A program made the position numbers and the translations under genes. A stretch of 64,000 bases of DNA from Sipunculus nudus. Its lineage: Eukaryota; Annelida; Sipuncula; Golfingiida; Sipunculidae. Below are positions 1 through 9,842 of this stretch, piece by piece. Under the pieces are notes generated by a model. The model was given only the letters and a program-made list of their open reading frames with translations, was not told where the DNA came from and did not search any database. The stretch spans positions 22,799,019-22,863,018 of the forward strand of contig CM049306.1 of NCBI GenBank assembly GCA_026874595.1, read 5' to 3'. Each line of letters starts with the position of its first letter. The first letter of the stretch is position 1.

Positions 1-798
1 AGAGTTAACCAATCTTTGTACTGAGGTGTATAGTTACACAAAATATCAGTGGTATAAAACCCCAAATCTTTCCTAAAAGAATTCCCTTGTAATATACAAC
101 ATTTATGTTCTTCTCTGAAATGGAAAAACTATCTATGCACTAATTCAGTGTTGAATAATATACAAAGGCTGTACAATACAATGTACATTCTGGAAGAAAT
201 TCCATTTAACAAACTGTAAGTTCTGTCCTATAACAGTTAAACAGTGTAAGCTCTGTCCTATAACAGTTAAACAATATAAGCTCTATCCTATAACAATTCA
301 ACAATGTAAATTTTCATTCAATAATTTTCAAGGTTTTCCCTGAACATACCAACAAAATTTTAACATATAAAAGATATCTTTATCTAATCACCATCTCAAC
401 CACTAGTACAAGGCTGTATTAAGTATTTAGATAGCTTGATGTTTCAGCATATATCATGCTGCAAAAGCTATATTATAATCACTTTCCTGATTTCAAAAAT
501 AAAAAATAGCCCAACTTGTTGTAACCACTGGCAATACCATCAAATAGTCAAGTGGATTTATTATTCCTTTTATCAAGACTTCCATATGGTCTATGGATTT
601 TGTTATGATAAGCCCTTCTTATTAAAGAAACTTAAGTTACATTAGCCACTCACATTTGCCACATAACTTTACTGCATTCACTTCATGTATGTCAACTATT
701 TGAAGGAAATGTGTCACACATTTACTCAGCTGTGTATAGAAGAAAGATAATAATTAAGAAATATCAAAATTATGAAACAGTTTAAAATTTGGACCTAC
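1..798. other. MRLC 3' intron, no coding sequence seen
   Basis: This AT-rich stretch lies downstream (in gene direction) of the last visible MRLC exon. I see no match to the missing C-terminal EF-hand exon on the minus strand, so that exon and the 3' UTR should lie left of the window. The stretch contains a short tandem repeat at 216-310 and nothing else I can name. Confidence 0.5.
216..310. repeat. 30-bp tandem repeat, about 3 copies
   Basis: Units beginning gtaagttctgtcc, gtaagctctgtcc and ataagctctatcc start at 216, 246 and 276, a period of 30 bp. They share the core cctataacagttaaaca, and a decayed partial copy follows at 306. It is a small intronic minisatellite. Confidence 0.8.
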
Positions 799-847
799 CT
801 CATCCTTGGAGAACTGGTCACCAGTGTTCATCATCAAATCTTTGAAG
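799..847 (-). CDS. MRLC: MRLC exon: EF-hand segment [16 protein letters not shown]
   Basis: The exon is 49 nt, flanked by acceptor tatttcag and donor gtaggt. Its first base completes a Tyr codon begun in the preceding exon, followed by 16 codons ending in phase 0. The sequence matches the MRLC segment that reads KDLL..MGD.F..DE in relatives. It is the last MRLC exon visible here. Confidence 0.92.
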
Positions 848-3800
848 CTGAAATAACAAAATTAATATTGAATCAGAAGGAAAAAAATCATTTATAATGA
901 ACAGCCACTAAGCACTGATGCACAATATTACACAGAGTACACAGCATAGGAAACCAAAGAAAAATCATCATTTTAAAACACCATGGTCCCAATAGGAGAT
1001 AAAAGACATTTACATTTGTTTTTAGAAGATGAAGCAATCAATCAATGATATAAGGCATGTGAGCTCTAATGTTCTCTTTTGTTTAAATTGTCTATCAGTT
1101 TTGATTACTGCAAACGTAGAGGGTTATGTTTTGTCCACTGTCTATTTGTTTGTTGTTAGCAGGATTATGTAAAACCTACTTGCAAAATGTCCACAATACT
1201 TAATAGGAAGACTTAATCAATGTTGGTGTAGATCAAAATTAAAGTGCTGATCTTTTTGGCTTGTATGCTTGAGATCAAGATAAAAGTGCTGATCTTATTG
1301 GCTTGTATGCTTGAGATCATGATAAAAGGTCTGATATTATTGGCTTGTATGCTTGAGATCATGAAAAAAGGGCTGATCTTATTGGCTTATTGGCTTGTTT
1401 GCTTAAGATCATGATGAAAGGGCTGATCTTATTGGCACAGGCAAGCACTCTACTGAGTTCCATTTAATATCCACAAGGCAGGGGAATATCCAAATGGCAT
1501 ATATGTGTAACTCTGTGAACAACACTGGTACTATTTTCCTCTCTGAATTTTTTTCTTGGACCTTCAATTCCTATGACTTATCTGTCAAGCTGAGTGTCAT
1601 TCAATCCTCAAGAATCCTACATGTAACATAACACCAGTGGCCCTCTGGGTTCACTACATTGTAATGTTGAGGATAAACAAAGCAGAACGCTTGTAGAAAA
1701 AGATCATAAGGAAGTAAAATACTTACTATTCTTCAGCGAGATTTCCGGTTTTTTCAGGGTCAAACATTTCAAAGGATGTTCTCAGTGTCATTTCTGGGTC
1801 TGTGCCTGTTAAACACAACAAAAACCAGAACATGTACTGAAGTTCTGAAGCAGCAACTTCAGTGGGGTGTATGAATTCTGCTACACACAAGTGATGACTC
1901 ACCAGGCGTGGACATAATAGTTTTTACTTATCCAAGGGAATTGTGCAAGGAACCAAAGTTATACCAGACACATAATTTTCCGACATCTCTTTTCTTTTTA
2001 CAACATCATATACACAAATATGCAAGGACATTACAATACTGGTTTTAAAACTGGTAGTATTATTTGCATACATAACAGCTAACTTCTGTTACATATGGAA
2101 TCAGATGATTTAGTCATTTTCTTTCTAAAGTATTTTAAATTAAATTACTCCACATTTAAATAACATCAATTTGTCAACATTTACAATAAGTTTTTTAATG
2201 ATTTCTCTTGTGGTACATTTAATTAAATCATTGTTACAGCTCCATGCTTGTTAAAATCTCCATGGGTTAATAATCTCAAAATTATTAACTGACTCAAATG
2301 ACTTCTGGAAATCTATAAAATTGTCTTTGTTATGAAGACTTCCAAAACTGATGTCACCAAGCACTGTCATTTAGTCCAAGCAGCACTTTTTAACAGAAGC
2401 AACAGGACTTTTTCACAAGGAACTGGCAAACAAACTAGTATCTAACAAATGTCAACAAAACCTGCATGACTGGGTTATCTGGTAAACACAGGTTGGAAGG
2501 ATAAAGGGTAAATATTATGGGAATACTATAATAGGAAATGAGAATGAGGTTGGAAAAGGACACAAATTCATGGGTACAATTACTTTTAACCTTTGTTTAT
2601 TTAAAGAGTAACACAATTTCAATGAAACACAAACAAAATTTTTCAGAAATATTTGACTTTACAACTACAAAACAGGGTTTAACAACACAGGATTTTAAGG
2701 ATTAAAACAAAACATACGATTTAGCAATTCTCAATCCTCAGTGTGGTGATATATGTTGAAAGTACACCCTCTCTTAAAGTGGAAACATGAAAATCTAGAC
2801 TTCACACAAAATATTTAAATGGATAAGTATAACCACTTTTCAATTCTCTTTGACTTACAAGCCATTTTCTCTCCAAATGATATGAAAAAATAATAGAAAA
2901 TAATGTTTCAAATAATTATGAAATTTTGCACATAAAGACCAATGGTGCATTCTGTTGGTAAAATGGATAATTATAATCACTTTTTAGTCCTCTTTGACTT
3001 ACCAGCCATTTTTTCTCCAAATAATGTAAGGAACATAGTGAAGTTTAAAGGCCCAGGGGCCTCCTTGACCATTGCATCTAAAGCCTTTTTGTCAGGATCA
3101 CGCCCTGAAAGCACATGGAGCCCATTCATGCAATAGGGCACGGTTAATGAGCATATTAATAAGCAACTCCATGGCCAATCAAGTTCCTATATACCTGTCT
3201 GTGCAATAACATGATATTTCAAAGAAACTCACTGAAGTAATATCAATTTTGCCTTTAAGAGTGAAACAGACAATTTGTAATAAAAGAAATGAGAGAAAGA
3301 AGTCCTCCAGCATGAAAGAATCATTCCACATTTGGGGAAAATTTCAAGAAATCATTTTTGGTAGCACAAATTCATATTTACTCAAACGATATGTGCCAGA
3401 TATAAAAAATAAAGACAGAATTTCTTGGCTACATATTTTGAATAGTTGTAAATTTTGGTCAAAGTTTTCCATGAGGAAGAAATTCAAACAATTTCCTTCA
3501 AATTTTCATTTAAAAGAAGGAGATTCCAAGGGTGTGGTCCTTGTTATGAGTTCTTTGTAAGGAACTTGACTGGTGTCATTGCAAAAAGCTGCACACATGG
3601 CTGTTGATCTACTGGTTAATAAGGCAGCTGGTGGAACAAAGCACGGCAGCGAGGATCAGCACAGCAGCATCGATCTGTAAACAGCGCCACCTTACCATGA
3701 AGCTTCTCACCAAACAGGGTGAGGAAATGTGTGAAGTTCAGCTGGCCTGGGGACTCCTTCAACATCTCATCCAAGGTCTTTGGGTCAGGGTCACGGCCTG

Positions 3801-6800
3801 AGGTTGATAGGTCACACATTGAATTAATGAGTCACACAAACAGTTTTCTATGAACCCTTTTTAGCTGAATATCTTTATGATTCATAAAGAACTTTCATTC
3901 CCGGCAATTCAATATAAGTTAATCTGTCCTGAAAAAATGTACCATTATGTTTGTATGAAAAAAGGCAACTGAACTAGGCCTACCGGTAATAACTATTTTG
4001 TTGCTTTGGGAACTCTTTTGTACAGAGTATAACCACCAATGGTAAGAAGATTATACATTTCTGACTGGTGTGGATACAGCCTACACAGCCTATGCAAAAA
4101 ACAACAGAAACATTTCCTCTTATTGAGCATATCAACCCGGGTAGGTCGGATAAAGCTAAGACTTTTTTGGATTTATATGGATGATACTGCCAATCAGGGA
4201 ATGAGAGAAAAAAAAAATCTCTAAATCCAATAACTGTAAAATCATCAAAACCATCAGATAACTCCCATGGATTTTGATACTCACCGATTTGCTGGTAGAT
4301 GGCCATCAAATCACTCTGATCGATGATTCCATCACGGTTCTGGTCAATCATTGTGAAAGCCTGCATTTAAAAAGCTAAAAATGCAACTTCTGCATCTAAA
4401 GAAATATGCTGTGCTTTAAAAATTATTTTGTAATATAATAAAAAAAGTAAATTTATATACAGATTATTACATAAACTGTTTTCAAATGAGCAAGACCTGT
4501 CCACATATATGTTACCACATACTTACATTTAATAAATAAACTTAAAAAATTTACTGATGTACAGAGTTACCAATGGTGTTAAGATTTTGCTTTTCTTCAA
4601 AGGTTCACTGTAAGTCTAATTTTCATATATGAGCTGTAAAACAAATCTGCTAAAGATAGTAAAACTAATACTGAAATGGGTAGGAAGATACATCCTCCTT
4701 ACACTTATAAAATTTTCTTCATCAAATTTTTTCATTAGTTAATGGTTATAAGTATAATTATTATTATTATTAGCATGCCAGAAAAGATTTTTCTTCAGGT
4801 TAAAATATGTAAGTATTTTATAAAGAAAAATCCATTAAATTTCTATATTATTTCAAACGGAAGCATATAATAAATAAATATTCAAATTAACATTAGTACA
4901 CATTTTTAATCCAGTTATTATTCCTAGAACTACTCAAAAAGGTAGTATATCCATAAAAATAAATTATGCAGTAACTAGCTTATTAAAAGCAATAAAAATA
5001 TCTTAAGTGGTGCATACAATATAGAGTTCAATCCTGAAATGTGTGATTTATGTTTAGTTGATATTTTGCAAATATAAGATAACTTGTATCATAATTCCAA
5101 AATGTTCAAGATAAAAATTTATTAAAAATGTATTTTCACCATCAGTTTACTGACAGTTGGTCAGAGCCAAGTCAGATTGTATCTTACAAATTAACCCACT
5201 GTGAACAAATTTCAGTATTTCCAAAGAGAAATATTCCTTTGTTGATAACAAACTAAATATATTCTTATTCTTAATATTCAAGAAATTTTCTCTATTGAAT
5301 GCACCATGATCAAACACTTTGCTTTCTAAACATGCTTATTAAAGTACAGAAAAGAAAGAGCTAGAGTTTTCAGGTGAAAATTTCAGATTATATTTCTAAT
5401 TTCAATCACTCATGCAAAATCTATACAGATTAACATTGTGCAAAAGTGTGTAAAATTATATCTAAAGAAGATCAGCTATCAGAGGCTATATATGTGTCAA
5501 AGATGAAGACAAACAGAATTTCCAAAACTAGAAGTATCCAAAAATATGATACTAAATCAAAATAAAAATTTCTGGTAAATGTAAGATTTGTTTCTGAAAT
5601 ATCTATCAAACAGAAGGAATTTTCTTTTACATGATGTTGATAGGAAATACTTTTTTTCATGGGGAAACAGCATTGGAAAATTATTAGTATATCACAATTT
5701 TTGGTTTGTCAAATTTGAGGCAATTCCAGCATTTATATACAAAGATCTGCTTCTAATCACCACACAGAAAAATCACAACACTTCATGCCATCACAGGAGG
5801 AAGACGATGACATACCTGTGGACACTGGGATATCTTATAGGTTTACCTGCAACAGCTTTGTTGTACCTTCTCTTACCTGTGTCTGCTTGAGCAGAATTAA
5901 AAAGCCATGCGCTGGGATATTTTTCTGTATGAGGTCACTGATTTTGGGTTGCTGTTGTATGTCACACAGACAGTTAAGTTGGACTGGATTTCTATGAGGT
6001 TTTTCATCGCTTTATAAATTAAAAAACAAGGGGAATCTCACACTCAGGATATGAAAATAAAAAGACGTCATATTGTATATTTGTTCGGTTTTCCTCTTCA
6101 GGTGCTCTGAAATAGACAGGGTGCTAACTATACAACATTTGGGGATCATCATATGACACATGGATAGCTGGGAAACTAAATTAGGTATTACAGTTAATTC
6201 TACATTAGGTTTGGTGCCAAGTAGTGTGTTGAGAGGGCTGGGAAACTAAGTTAAAAACTAGAGACTATATTTATATTAGGCATGCTAAGCAGTTTGTAAA
6301 AAGGTTCCCACATTTTTTTTCAGATTTCATTTTCAATATCTGTTTGAAGGTTTTAAATGAAATAAAATACAATTTTGACAAAATAATTTGATTTGACTTC
6401 ATAGATCCTGTAACCCATGGAATCCTGCCATACTTTTCCTTCCTTTTTTTATCCTCATTTCCATGCATAATTCCAATTTACATAAATAATGAAATCTTTG
6501 GTTTTCTTTGTCAGCCACAAGAAAGTAAAATTCAAGAAATGTTTAAGGAAAATTTTAAATTTATCTAATTCACACTTCATGATGCTGAAAACAAAAAAAA
6601 ACTATTTCAAGGAATTTAAAAATGTGGGAACCCTGATATTCATAATGTAGCTGGGAAACTAAATACGGAAATAGAGTGTATATCTGCTATAGATGTGACA
6701 TGCCAAGCAGTGTAATAATGATGCATGCTGGGTAAGGGCAAACCTCTTTGAATTCCTGGATCTGTGCCTGATTGAACATGGCGAAGACATTGGAGGTAGC

Positions 6801-9800
6801 CCTCTGGGCCCTCTTAGGCTCCTTCTTCTAGGAAAAAAGCACAAAGAAGTGCAAATAAAATTTGCAGAGCCAGTCATAATTCCCCTCATCGTGTGCGAGA
6901 ACATTGGTGCAAATCTCAGAGGGGAATCAAGTGCTCTCAACTCAAAAATAACTTTTCAATTAGAACATTTGGATGCATATATCTAACAAATGTTAACCAT
7001 ATATTTGAAGAATTGTCATGCGAAATATGTTTGAACATTTTTAAAATTTAAATGTGTAACTACCATGCAAGAAGCATGCACTCTACTGGTAAATTACAAA
7101 ATACAGAACTTTGAATCTTACTCCTTGAAGCTACCAATTTCAACAGAAACTGCCAAAATCTACTTTTGTCATTGTGTTTTAGAAATACTTGTAATATTTC
7201 TTAATATTGCTCAATAATTTTGCCCAAGTTGATTAGAGTTTTGATCCAATCTCTGAAAATTGCACCAGTTTCTTCAAACAAAAAAATCACAATTCTTAAT
7301 AACTACAGATTATCAGCATTCTATTATTACATTACTACAATAATTATTTATTATTCAATAAAAACTATTGGAATTTAGATCTTTAGCAGGCTGATCAAGT
7401 AAAATTTGAAGTATCTTATACATTTTGCATCTTCAAAGCATTTAAAAACTGGAGAATTTGAACACTAAAAAATGTCTCTAACTAACAACTGTCTGTTAAA
7501 AAAGTGTCAACAACCATGTCTGACCTGTCAGTATTTCAAAAATAAGAAAGAGTTTAATGCTACCTCTCTGGAAGATTTTAATTTCATTTTTCAGAAAAAA
7601 AGTATCGTTTCACGTATTTGAATGGAACATGACCAAAGAAACTTCAAATTTTCTGTCAGCTGTACATAGCAAATTTAACAAAAAAGAAACTGTACAAAAT
7701 TAACAAGTGAATTATCTAGTTGCACTTTACTTACAAATATTTCATAAGAATATATATGCAATTGTCACTACATATAATGCAAAGCTGTTTATCATGCCAT
7801 TTATAAGCAGTAACCATATATAGTTTAAGTACCAACATGTAAGATAACATGCCCATACACATGAATCTATCAAGAATGTTGTCATTCGAGCAAACATTTG
7901 GTGCTTTTAATGCCTTTTTTCAATGATTTTGCTGTAATTCTTTTGTTCAAGATAACAAAAGAACATGCCTGTGATACATTCTGATAATTTCTGATAAACT
8001 ACCATTTGTATGACTATCTGCTTACATGTATATTGATTATGAGAACAAAAGTCTGACCAATGACCTTAATATTAAAGGATTTTTTTTATCCAGGTTTTTG
8101 TAGCCTTTGATGGACATTACTTCTCACAACTGTTTAAAATATCCGGAATTACCACCTAGTCTTAATTTTTGCATTAAAGTTTAATATTTTTTCTGCAAGT
8201 TGCAAATCTTCTTTTGTCATATAAGCAGATTATTCTACTCATTTACTGAAATACACCATTGTTTCATGAAAAGTATAAATATATATACCAGTAGTAATAC
8301 AGATTCCTTGAATAATACATGTTAGTATGAGGTCAATGAGAAAACCACTTATAACATCCAAAACTACTGAATGATAAATAAGTTTGCAATGATTTCTAAA
8401 GTAAGGATATTTGAATTTTAGGAACAAATTCTTTGATGAAGTATTTTAAAGGGTTTTTGTATTTAAGGAAAAAATTCTTTAGAACACAAGAAGTGTTTAT
8501 ATTTTCAGAAAAAAGTTTTTGGTAAATTAAAGATATATGAAATTATGAAACAAATTTTTTTGGTACATCAAGGATATTTGTAATTTGGAACAAATTCTTT
8601 AGTACATTTAGGAATCATGTATTTTAAGAACAAAGTTGTTCATCCATAATGAATTTTGTAGTTTGTACCTTGCCTTGCAGAACTGAAACAAGGTGGTTCT
8701 CCCAGTCAATAACTGTTTAAATCCATTTTTCATCAACTAAAGAAACAAGTTTAGACAATCAAGTTATTATTTAAAGATAAGTAAATTGATACATCTTTTA
8801 TATACAGCATCAAATACAGACTTACCTTGGAGAGCAACTGAAACTAAACATGACTATTAAACATATGACAGGTTTGAACAAAAAGTCTTAGCTGTGCTGT
8901 ACATTTTAGAAAATAAATCTATGGTGTTTTATTTGGCATTGACACCCCACACGCAAGCTGTATATACAGAGGCCGAGAAGGAAACAAAATGGTGGTCCTC
9001 AGGCTAATAATCGCTCCTTCAGAATCAAGGTCACATCAGGGTCGGAATGCAACAGAAGTATTGACAGGTATATCACAAAGACAAACCACAGCAGAGGTTT
9101 GGTGACAAAGGTCAGGGGTCATCACCATGAAGGTTGAAAGGTTAGAGGTTGATGGTGATTAGTACATAAAGAGAAAACCAGAACGCTCCAAAGGCGCACT
9201 TGGGAGATCCATTTTGAATTGAAAAGGATAGAATTATTCAATAATATTCAAAATACTGTTCACTTAATTTTTAAAATAATTTTCTTTAAAGATATATGCA
9301 CTGTCATATGTTAAAATGCAGTTGTATTCTGTTACCAAAATATGCTTGGTAATTTTATTATTGTGTTCTTAATGTAGTGAAGAGACTTTGGGAAAGCAAG
9401 ACTATTAATGTTTATTTGATTAGTTTAGAAAGCAGAGGAAGATTATATGTAAGTCAATCTTGTTTCTTTTTTAAGTAAAAAGATCACAAGATTTTATACA
9501 GAGAACCATGAAAGCGAGGATGGCAATTTTGAATTACCTTTTTGAATGATAATTAAACACAGACAATGGGGATTGCGCCAGAGCCAGCCCTGATGTGACT
9601 TGATATGTCACATGACCCTAAAGGAGCCAATCAAATCTACACTACAGTGGCCTTGAACTTACTTCCTCCCCCTCATCGCCATTGCCGTTGCCATTGCCGG
9701 CATCATCCTCGGCGGGCTTTTTTTCCTTCTTTTCCTTTTTCTTGGCAGGCATGTTTCTGTAATGTACGTTAACTCCTTATTTTTTTTAAATAAATATTTT

Positions 9801-9838
9801 AAAATTCAAACTGGTAAACTTACCTCTTCATCACCCAT
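799..9838 (-). CDS. MRLC: Myosin regulatory light chain, smooth/non-muscle type (partial, alternatively spliced)
   Basis: This EF-hand subunit binds the IQ motif of the myosin II neck and switches the motor on when phosphorylated by MLCK or ROCK, or by calcium in molluscan myosins. In gene order the exons are: alternative start exons 9824-9842 or 9663-9756, then 6744-6827, 4285-4360, alternative exons 3696-3797 or 3003-3104, then 1727-1805 and 799-847. All junctions have GT and AG and keep frame. The N-terminal exon carries the phosphorylation motif KRAQRATSN. The first EF-hand loop is [12 protein letters not shown], with D/N/D/D ligands and Asp at position 12, as is usual for the RLC divalent-cation site. 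About 160 residues are visible with the long start (135 with the short one). The final exon, roughly 30-35 residues in this family, lies off the left edge. The family assignment is secure. Whether the gene serves smooth muscle, non-muscle cells or both is inference. Confidence 0.93.
1229..1436. repeat. 42-bp tandem repeat, 4-5 copies, intronic
   Basis: Repeats of cttgtatgcttgagatca and gctgatcttattgg start at 1260, 1302, 1344 and, after a short internal duplication of attggctt, 1394. They lie in the intron between MRLC exons 799-847 and 1727-1805. Confidence 0.85.
1727..1805 (-). CDS. MRLC: MRLC exon: [20 protein letters not shown] segment
   Basis: The exon is 79 nt, with acceptor tgtttaacag and donor gtaagt. 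It follows the alternative-exon cassette: GC completes a Gly codon, then [20 protein letters not shown] and NLAEE are read, and TA begins the Tyr codon finished in the next exon. It corresponds to the start of the second lobe (the TDPE..I..AF..FD region of RLCs). Confidence 0.92.
2821..2890 (-). pseudogene. Decayed partial third copy of the MRLC alternative exon
   Basis: Plus-strand 2821-2890 aligns with 2965-3034, offset 144 bp. It covers the intron just downstream (in gene direction) of exon 3003-3104, that exon's splice donor, and about 25 bp of its coding end (ggagaaaatggct). The rest of the exon is gone and three bases of the lysine run are missing, so it cannot act as an exon. It is evidence that this cassette has been duplicated more than once. 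Confidence 0.7.
3003..3104 (-). CDS. MRLC: MRLC alternative exon B (canonical-like)
   Basis: The exon is 102 nt, phase 1 in and phase 1 out, with acceptor ctttcag and donor gtaagt. It encodes [20 protein letters not shown] followed by [15 protein letters not shown]. This is the conserved RLC segment linking the first and second EF-hands ([11 protein letters not shown] is the family hallmark). It has the same length, phase and reading as exon 3696-3797, so either one joins 4285-4360 to 1727-1805. It is closer to the family consensus than exon A. Confidence 0.9.
3696..3797 (-). CDS. MRLC: MRLC alternative exon A (divergent paralogous exon)
   Basis: The exon is 102 nt, phase 1 in and phase 1 out, with acceptor tcaacctcag and donor gtaagg. 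It encodes [20 protein letters not shown] followed by [15 protein letters not shown], about three quarters identical to exon B. The changes fall at P/K, T/A, E/A, L/V, S/A, Q/P, H/M and the LHG/MAG tail. Both exons keep an open frame and good splice sites, so both look functional. Including both would keep frame but duplicate an EF-hand segment, so mutually exclusive use is the sensible model (inference). Confidence 0.88.
4285..4360 (-). CDS. MRLC: MRLC exon: first EF-hand loop
   Basis: The exon is 76 nt, with acceptor aaatgcag and donor gtgagt. It encodes [20 protein letters not shown] then IYQQI plus the first base of a Gly codon. The Ca2+/Mg2+-binding loop is [12 protein letters not shown]. 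It continues the preceding exon's FKE to give the FKEAF.MID signature of RLCs. Confidence 0.94.
6744..6827 (-). CDS. MRLC: MRLC exon: phosphorylation site and N-helix
   Basis: The exon is 84 nt (28 codons), phase 0 on both sides. It encodes [20 protein letters not shown] then AQIQEFKE. The Thr-Ser of RATSN corresponds to the Thr18/Ser19 kinase site of smooth and non-muscle RLCs, preceded by the basic KKxxKRxxR determinants. The acceptor is ttttttcctag. The donor gtttgc is weak and could be a point of regulation. Confidence 0.94.
8404..8640. repeat. Degenerate ~41-bp tandem repeat, about 6 copies
   Basis: Degenerate units recur, each carrying a variant of ggatatttgaattttaggaa and then caaattctttrgtacat, with starts near 8404, 8450, 8491, 8531, 8570 and 8611. 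They lie in the MRLC intron upstream of exon 6744-6827. Confidence 0.55.
9663..9756 (-). CDS. MRLC: MRLC alternative first coding exon, charged 30-residue N-terminus
   Basis: After acceptor acattacag there are only four untranslated bases before ATG at 9752, then 30 codons: [20 protein letters not shown] followed by [10 protein letters not shown], and donor gtaagt in phase 0. It joins the [12 protein letters not shown] exon in frame. The segment is Lys/Glu-rich, then Gly/Asn and acidic, so it would place a long charged tail before the phosphorylation site. It is spliced in place of, not together with, the microexon at 9824-9842, because joining the two in series creates a stop. Confidence 0.85.
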
Positions 9839-9842
9839 TTTT
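9824..9842 (-). CDS. MRLC: MRLC alternative first coding microexon (MGDEE)
   Basis: This is a 19-nt exon candidate. A pyrimidine-rich acceptor (tttttgtcttttacag) is followed by AAAA, then ATG GGT GAT GAA GAG, then donor gtaagt in phase 0. It gives a short MGDEE start that joins in frame to [12 protein letters not shown]. It has the same architecture as the 30-codon start exon: four bases before ATG, an acidic EE end and phase 0. That points to paired alternative starts from a shared 5' UTR exon. It needs transcript support. Confidence 0.72.

Noticed and set aside
3249-3560. 103-aa plus-strand frame within the MRLC intron
   Set aside because: It is AT-rich, has no homology and lies between two MRLC alternative exons on the other strand.
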